From: Oscillospiraceae bacterium
GTDB taxonomy: Bacteria; Bacillota; Clostridia; Oscillospirales; Acutalibacteraceae
NCBI GenBank assembly: GCA_902790325.1
Contig: CADARP010000020.1
Location: 1 to 34,532 of the forward strand
DNA length: 34,532 nucleotides
Direction of reading: 5' to 3'
Shown piece by piece: positions 29,697 through 34,532 of the stretch (position 1 is its first letter; the number at the start of each line of letters is the position of its first letter). Made by a program: the position numbers and the translations under genes. The notes under the pieces are model-generated. The model saw only the letters and a program-made list of their open reading frames with translations, searched no databases and had not been told where the DNA came from.

Positions 29697-30344
29697 TTAT
29701 ACGCTCAACCGGTCGAGATCTTTGCGCTCGACGGCGACGAGCAGGCGCATTGTTTCTTCGATCGGCAGATTGGGGTCGACAAACTGCCATCCGCTTTCCG
29801 CGGAGGCGATCGCGATGACGTTGACGTTGAACTTGTGCCGCAGATCGAGCTGCGCGAGCGACCTGCCGATCCACTTGTGCTTCGGCTGCATCTCGACCAC
29901 GCAGAGGTTGTCGTCCACATTGAACAGCTCCAGGAACGTGGACGCCATGAGCATCCTTGCGATTCGCTTGCCGCTCTCCTCTTCGGGATTAAACACCCGG
30001 TCTGCGCCGACCTTTGTCAGAATCGCCGCCATGGTCGGCGACGTTGCTTTTGCGATCACATGCGGCACATGGCTGTCTTTGGCGGCCATGACGGACATGA
30101 CGCTCGAATCCAGATTTGTTCCCATTGCGACGACGACCGTATCCATGTTTTCCAGCCCGAGTTCCTGCAGCTGCTGCTCGTCCGTCAGATCCGCATAGAC
30201 GGAGACGGTGACTTTCGATGCGAATTCCTGCACAAGCTCCCGGTTGTGGTCAACGACCATGACGTCCGCGCCGAGGAGAGCGAGATTGTTTGCAAGGCTC
30301 TGTCCAAACTCGCCGAGACCTAATACCGCGATAGATTTACCCAT
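29697..30344 (-). CDS. ktrA: Potassium channel regulatory subunit KtrA/TrkA-type
   Basis: A cytoplasmic RCK subunit that gates the KtrB potassium translocator. The 215-residue protein has an RCK-N Rossmann domain with GLGEFG (9-14) for nucleotide binding and an acidic residue, Asp32, at the end of the second strand. An RCK-C domain follows (about 135-215, IGRSLAQLDLRHKFNVNVIA). That single RCK-N/RCK-C pair marks KtrA rather than the double-length TrkA. AGGAG lies nine nt upstream. It is 13 nt downstream of ktrB on the same strand. Confidence 0.93.
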   Translation of the reverse strand: MGKSIAVLGLGEFGQSLANNLALLGADVMVVDHNRELVQEFASKVTVSVYADLTDEQQLQELGLENMDTVVVAMGTNLDSSVMSVMAAKDSHVPHVIAKATSPTMAAILTKVGADRVFNPEEESGKRIARMLMASTFLELFNVDDNLCVVEMQPKHKWIGRSLAQLDLRHKFNVNVIAIASAESGWQFVDPNLPIEETMRLLVAVERKDLDRLSV

Positions 30345-30357
30345 AGTGATCCACTCC

Positions 30358-31746
30358 TTATCCTACATAAAATCTGCCTTCGGCAAATTCCATCCTTTGT
30401 TTGGTGGAACGCACGTTGGCAAAGAAAAGCGCCATGGAGATCGGGCCGATCCGCCCGAGATACATCCCGACGATCACCAGCAGCCGCGCTGCCGCAGAGA
30501 GCGACGGCGTCAGCGCGCGGGATAGACCGACCGTTGCAAGCGCGCTGAACATTTCATAAAACGAATCCTGCATGGAAGCGCCGCTGACAACGGCGAGCAC
30601 CGCGCTCAGCAGTACGGTCGTCGTCAGACTGACGACGACGATCGCCGCCGCCTTGCGGATCATGTCCTCGGAAATCCGCCGGTGGAAGATCGCCGTGGAG
30701 CGCCGACGGCCGATATAGCATATAGCGTTCCAGACGACAATGAACACCGTCACCGTTTTGACGCCGCCTGCCGTGCCGACGGGCGAACCGCCGACGAACA
30801 TCCAGATGCAGCCGATCAGGCACGAAATATCGGTCAGCGACTCCTGCGGAATGGTCGAAAAGCCCGCTGTGCGGAACGTCACCGATTGGAACACGCTGTT
30901 GAGGATCGCTTTTCCGAGCGGCATGCTGCCGATCGTCTCCGGATTGCCGCGTTCCGCAAAAAAGATCAGTACGGCGCCGAGTACGATCATCACTGCTGTC
31001 AGATGCAGTACAAGCCGCGTATGCTCGCTCAGCCGAAGCCGGCCGCGGCGGCGCAGGTCATTCGGATGCAGCAGCACCGAAATGGAAGCAAAAAGATCGA
31101 ACCAGACCACAAAGCCGAGACCGCCCGCAATGATCAGCGCCATCGTCACGGACAGAACAAACGTGTCCCCGGCATAGCCGCAAAGGCTGTTTGTGCCGAG
31201 GATGTCGAGCCCCGCGTTGCAGAACGCGGAAACGGCGTGAAAGACCGCATACCAGATCCCGCGCAGTATGCCGTACCGCGGGATAAAACGGATCAGATAC
31301 AGTGCTGCGCCGATCCCTTCGATCAGGAACGTTCCGGCGACAACCTGCCGCATGAAACGCACCATGCCACGACGTGTGCTGAGATTGAATGTTTCGCTCA
31401 GCAGTGTGCGGTCGGACAGAGAAAACTTCCGTCCGAGCAGCATCATGAGCATGGAAAAAACCGTAATGACGCCCAACCCGCCCAGTTGGATGAGCGCAAG
31501 GATCACGACCTTGCCGAACAGGCTCCAGTGTACCGCTGTGTCGACGACGACCAGTCCCGTCACGCAGACGGAAGTCGTTGCGGTAAACAGCGCGGTGAGC
31601 GGTCCGGTATGCTGTCCGCTCGCTGTCGAGATCGGCAGCCACAGCAGCAGTGTTCCGACAAGGATCGCCGAAAGAAAGCTCAGCGGGATCAGCCGCACAG
31701 GCGACGAGATAAGGTAGATCCACGGTCGTTTTTGTTGCCTTTTCAT
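30358..31746 (-). CDS. ktrB: Potassium uptake translocator KtrB/TrkH-type
   Basis: The membrane potassium translocator, with four pore-loop repeats. The 462-residue protein shows filter segments TSVCVTGLV, SAFCNAGLD, VTFRTAGFS and ATVGLSRAL, each with the central glycine of the family. The helix PIGTAGGVKT-like stretch (SPVGTAGGVKTVTVF) is the conserved third-repeat region. The first ~20 residues are basic. A GGAG site is 13 nt before the ATG, longer than usual. With KtrA it forms a sodium-dependent K+ uptake system. It starts 34 nt past the rhamnosidase stop, so read-through from that gene is possible. Confidence 0.93.
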   Translation of the reverse strand: MKRQQKRPWIYLISSPVRLIPLSFLSAILVGTLLLWLPISTASGQHTGPLTALFTATTSVCVTGLVVVDTAVHWSLFGKVVILALIQLGGLGVITVFSMLMMLLGRKFSLSDRTLLSETFNLSTRRGMVRFMRQVVAGTFLIEGIGAALYLIRFIPRYGILRGIWYAVFHAVSAFCNAGLDILGTNSLCGYAGDTFVLSVTMALIIAGGLGFVVWFDLFASISVLLHPNDLRRRGRLRLSEHTRLVLHLTAVMIVLGAVLIFFAERGNPETIGSMPLGKAILNSVFQSVTFRTAGFSTIPQESLTDISCLIGCIWMFVGGSPVGTAGGVKTVTVFIVVWNAICYIGRRRSTAIFHRRISEDMIRKAAAIVVVSLTTTVLLSAVLAVVSGASMQDSFYEMFSALATVGLSRALTPSLSAAARLLVIVGMYLGRIGPISMALFFANVRSTKQRMEFAEGRFYVG

Positions 31747-31780
31747 GTGTTTGAATGGGCTCCTTTGGTGTGTATTCGGA

Positions 31781-33898
31781 TCAAAGCCGGTATGTATGGA
31801 TTCCGGACTTCAGCGGGAGCAGATGCTCGCCCGAACGGCGGAACGCCTCGATCCCGTCCGGAATGCGGACCGTCAGCGTGCCGGCGTTCCGGTCCACGGT
31901 CACCGCGATCTTGCCGTATGCCGTCGCAAGGCTGCCTTCGGCATACCGCAGCGCGGGAATCTGCGCAGGATCGATCACGATCTTTCGCAAGCCGCAGGAG
32001 TCCGGTGCTTGACGTATGCCGAGGATATATTGGAACAGATACCGTACCGGTGCGCCGAACATGGGGTGCGACATCGAACGCGGTTTGAGCCATTCCTCCC
32101 AGAGCGTCGTCGCGCCGCAGGAACGCATATAGCCGAACGACGGCTGCTTCGTGAACGTCAGGAAGCGGTACGCGAGGTCGGCAAAGCCGTTTTCAAAGAG
32201 TATGCGCGGTACGATGTCGGTGCCGAAAATGCCGGTGTCCACGACGTCCAGTTCGCGCACATGCTGCGCGAGGTTGTCCAGCGTGCGCCGGTCGCCGAGG
32301 CCGAGATCGAACGCGAAAGCGTTGGCACAGTTCCCGTTCTTTGCGAAGTCGCCCGTTTGCGGATCAAAATATGTATCGACGATCGCCTGCGCTTTTCGAG
32401 CGCGCAGCGCACGCAGCGCGGGGATATGCGCCTGCTGCCCGATCGCCGGACAAAGTTCCAGTACGCGGTCGATCGACTTGACAAAGAAATAATTGTTGAC
32501 CAGCGGATTCGGCAGCGGGAGACCGTCGAGCTGCTTCTGCCCGGGTATGCACCACTCGCCGAGACACCACTGTCCGGGCTGGTCGCTGACGACCAGATCG
32601 TTTTCGCTGTGCTCGCACAGATAGTCGAAATAGCGCAGCATCTGCGGAAAAAGCTGCCGGAACGGTTCGATATCGCCGAAGACTCTGTAATACGTATACG
32701 GTACCTCGACGATCGCGCAGCCCCAGCCGCCCGGACCGCCGCCCGACTGCACATACGGCGCGGTGTACTGCACATGGCCGCTTTTTCTGTCCTGACAGTC
32801 CGATATATCGCGTATCCATTTGCGGTAAAAATCGCGGCTGTCGAACAGCAGCATACCCGCCTCGCACACCAGTTCGCCGTCGCCCGTGTATCCGCGCCGT
32901 TCCAGATGCGGACAGTCGGACGGGATGCCGGCGTGCATATTGCAAAGCTGGGTGCGCACAAACGCATCATACAGCCAGTTGAGCAGATCGCTGCTGCTGC
33001 GGAAGTCGGAAGAACACGGCACATCGGCATGGATAACGTCGAAGCGCACAAACTCCGCCTGTTTGCTGACAGCGTAATACCGCCCGGCGCACCAGGTGAA
33101 TCGCGGGTGATAGTCCCGGTTCGTGCCGTCGCAGCGGAACGTGCAGACCTGATTGTGCGCCCAATAGTCGGGCAAGCTGTGCGTTTCGGGATCGTAAGCT
33201 TCGCCCGCACGGACGGAAATGACCGCGCCGCTTTCGGCGCAGCGCAGGATCGGCCAGCCGGTCACATTTTCGCCGACGTCATACAGAACGGCGTCGTCGG
33301 TCTCGTCGATACGCTGCGGGACGAGCGAGCGGATGACGCGGTCTGCGGGACAGTCCTGCAGACAAAAATCCGTCGGCGGCAGTGCGGCGGGCGCGACAGG
33401 CCGCCAGCTTTCCGCTTGCGTATAGTCGTGCGTTTCGCCGCGAATGAGATTGTATGCGGTCACTTCGCCCGGCCGCCACGCGGCGGACAGATCGGAGCAC
33501 ACGTCCCGGTCGGCAAACGCTATGCGGAAGCACAGCTTGCAGCAGCCGTAGCGGAAGTACCAGCCCGGCGCGACAACGGCAGTCAGCTCGTTCTCGCCGT
33601 TTTGCAGATAGGGCGCGAGATCGTACCGCAGCGCATAGACGCGGCTTGCCATTTCCTCGCCGAATTCCCGCGCGCAGAAACAGTCGTCATAAGCATGATA
33701 GTGGCTGTTTGCGGGGACGAACAAATCGTCTGAAACGCGTTTTCCGTTCAGATACAGCTCGAAAAAACCGAGTCCGCAGATCGTGATCTGCGCTTCCTCG
33801 CCCGCGCGCGCAAAGAAAGCGGCGCGAAATTCGGGGGATACGCATTCTTCGCTTGCCTGTACCCAGATTGCTTTGCCGAACAGTTCTGTCTGTGTCAT
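31781..33898 (-). CDS. Alpha-L-rhamnosidase-like glycoside hydrolase (GH78 type)
   Basis: The 705-residue protein has no signal peptide, so it acts in the cytoplasm. An N-terminal beta-sandwich (about 1-150: ITICGLGFFELYLNGKRVSD, LQNGENELTAVVAPGWYFRY) is followed by a linker and an (alpha/alpha)6 barrel (about 295-620). The GH78 signature region is SDCPHLERRGYTGDGEL (327-343), where the family places acidic catalytic residues. A C-terminal beta domain follows. This order matches bacterial alpha-L-rhamnosidases. It removes terminal rhamnose from plant or microbial glycans, with substrate uncertain. The start at 33898 has GAGGG six nt upstream; an in-frame ATG 45 nt earlier lies in a hairpin. 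Confidence 0.85.
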   Translation of the reverse strand: MTQTELFGKAIWVQASEECVSPEFRAAFFARAGEEAQITICGLGFFELYLNGKRVSDDLFVPANSHYHAYDDCFCAREFGEEMASRVYALRYDLAPYLQNGENELTAVVAPGWYFRYGCCKLCFRIAFADRDVCSDLSAAWRPGEVTAYNLIRGETHDYTQAESWRPVAPAALPPTDFCLQDCPADRVIRSLVPQRIDETDDAVLYDVGENVTGWPILRCAESGAVISVRAGEAYDPETHSLPDYWAHNQVCTFRCDGTNRDYHPRFTWCAGRYYAVSKQAEFVRFDVIHADVPCSSDFRSSSDLLNWLYDAFVRTQLCNMHAGIPSDCPHLERRGYTGDGELVCEAGMLLFDSRDFYRKWIRDISDCQDRKSGHVQYTAPYVQSGGGPGGWGCAIVEVPYTYYRVFGDIEPFRQLFPQMLRYFDYLCEHSENDLVVSDQPGQWCLGEWCIPGQKQLDGLPLPNPLVNNYFFVKSIDRVLELCPAIGQQAHIPALRALRARKAQAIVDTYFDPQTGDFAKNGNCANAFAFDLGLGDRRTLDNLAQHVRELDVVDTGIFGTDIVPRILFENGFADLAYRFLTFTKQPSFGYMRSCGATTLWEEWLKPRSMSHPMFGAPVRYLFQYILGIRQAPDSCGLRKIVIDPAQIPALRYAEGSLATAYGKIAVTVDRNAGTLTVRIPDGIEAFRRSGEHLLPLKSGIHTYRL

Positions 33899-33921
33899 AT
33901 TCAACCCTCTCATATAAAGAA

Positions 33922-33941
33922 GAGGCAGGTCGCCCTGCCTC
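33922..33941 (-). terminator. Terminator after small membrane protein
   Basis: GAGGCAGG/CCTGCCTC, 8-bp stem with a 4-nt loop, followed on the minus strand by TTCTTT. It separates the small gene at 33952 from the rhamnosidase. Confidence 0.65.
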
Positions 33942-33951
33942 AAGGATTCGG

Positions 33952-34236
33952 TTATGCTACGCGGTCGCGTGCAGATTTGCGTTTCTTCTCCCCGGCGGTA
34001 GACGTCTTTGCCGGTTTGCTTCTGCGGCGCGGTTCATATTCATCGGCATAGCGCGCGTCCAGCAGTTCGCGTTCCAGCTCCCGTTCCCGCGCGTCGTGCG
34101 CCTTGCGGCGCAGTCTGCGAAGGAACCGCCACGCTCTGCGCTCAACCTTGACAAATTTGTTTTCCTTCACGAAGCCGAAGATCAGCGTCAGCACGACAAG
34201 AATCTCTGCGGCCGTGCGAATGAGCATACCTGCCAC
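33952..34236 (-). CDS. Small basic membrane protein
   Basis: The 94-residue protein has one N-terminal membrane helix (about 5-22, IRTAAEILVVLTLIFGFV) and then a long, very basic and helical cytoplasmic tail with RRAWRFLRRLRRK and ERELERELLDARYADEYEPR. The start is GTG at 34236, seven nt after GGAGG. No family is recognised; the tail could bind nucleic acid, ribosomes or lipid. It has its own promoter (34266-34294) and a terminator. No neighbour gives a hint of its role. Confidence 0.7.
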   Translation of the reverse strand: MAGMLIRTAAEILVVLTLIFGFVKENKFVKVERRAWRFLRRLRRKAHDARERELERELLDARYADEYEPRRRSKPAKTSTAGEKKRKSARDRVA

Positions 34237-34265
34237 GGCGATCCCTCCTTCACCGTATTTTGTTT

Positions 34266-34294
34266 ATTCTATCACAAGATGTTCCGCTTGTCAA
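34266..34294 (-). promoter_or_regulatory. Sigma-A promoter of small membrane protein
   Basis: Minus strand TTGACA (34289-34294), 17-nt spacer, TAGAAT (34266-34271). It lies 30 nt upstream of the start. Confidence 0.8.
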
Positions 34295-34439
34295 TCCGAA
34301 ACGCACCACAAATTGTGCCTTTTGCGCCGCTTGCGCTTTTTCTTTTCCGACGCGCCGGAGAATCGGGACGGATGCACGGGAACGCTGTCGGATCGGGTCG
34401 GCGCGGGATTCTTTCCGAGTGCAGAAAAAATTTCAAAAA

Positions 34440-34532
34440 TGTAGGTTTGTCAATGATATGTTACAAAAAGGAGATTAAAAAAGTTCGCCGTTGCGAATAA
34501 AGGCGTTTACGAAATCGATAGGAGCTTTCCAG
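34440..34532. repeat. Right copy of 93-bp terminal inverted repeat
   Basis: The exact reverse complement of 6-98; it reaches the last base of the window. Read outward (plus strand) it has the same AAAAAGGAG and open frame. The ~145 bases before it hold no gene. Confidence 0.9.

Noticed and set aside
30682-32088. 468-codon plus-strand frame opposite ktrB
   Set aside because: Antisense shadow of a recognised potassium translocator; composition is His/Arg/Gln-rich with no domain.
31745-33733. 662-codon plus-strand frame opposite the rhamnosidase
   Set aside because: Antisense shadow; the minus-strand protein has clear GH78-type motifs and a binding site.

Overview
The window comes from a GC-rich, spore-forming member of the Firmicutes, most likely a Clostridia of the Oscillospirales/Ruminococcaceae type. 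The support is a complete eight-gene spoIIIA operon, Gram-positive ribosome binding sites (GGAGG) and sigma-A promoters, a LexA box of the Gram-positive type, and surface proteins with Thr/Pro linkers, InlB-like repeats or BspA-like leucine-rich repeats. No species can be named from sequence alone.

Layout. 1-4.7 kb (minus): spoIIIAA to spoIIIAH, tightly overlapping, insulated upstream by tandem terminators. 4.8-6.4 kb (minus): a lipid-linked sugar transferase and a family 2 glycosyltransferase under a strong promoter that holds a palindrome. 6.5-14.1 kb: a DUF389 membrane protein, a small proline-rich and a TPR protein, a lipoprotein, an acyltransferase-3 protein, an InlB-repeat surface protein, a MITE-like element, a small hypothetical gene and a condensation/acetyltransferase-like enzyme. 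14.4-23.4 kb: a genomic island bounded by ~169-bp direct repeats that include the last 16 nt of a tRNA-Ala(GGC) gene. 23.4-25.9 kb: the intact tRNA-Ala, lexA, rarA and a small membrane protein. 26-34.2 kb: a BspA-like LRR protein, an AGCS amino-acid symporter with a 45-residue companion, a KtrA/KtrB potassium uptake pair, a GH78-type rhamnosidase and a small basic membrane protein. The two ends carry a perfect 93-bp inverted repeat.

The island is the unusual part. It carries a toxin-antitoxin pair (MqsA-like zinc finger plus Panacea domain) with a clear operator, and three small proteins sharing an AbrB-like LPK motif, one of them frameshifted. These are followed by a ~260-nt highly structured non-coding stretch that leads into a 55-codon gene. 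Next come a serine-recombinase catalytic domain that has lost its nucleophile, and a phage-type family A DNA polymerase domain that has lost key residues of motifs A, B and C. Matching 37-nt hairpins follow both of those genes, and the cluster ends with an apparently intact large serine recombinase. Two conserved but catalytically dead DNA enzymes beside an intact recombinase suggest pseudoenzymes kept for binding or regulation on a mobile element; this is inference.
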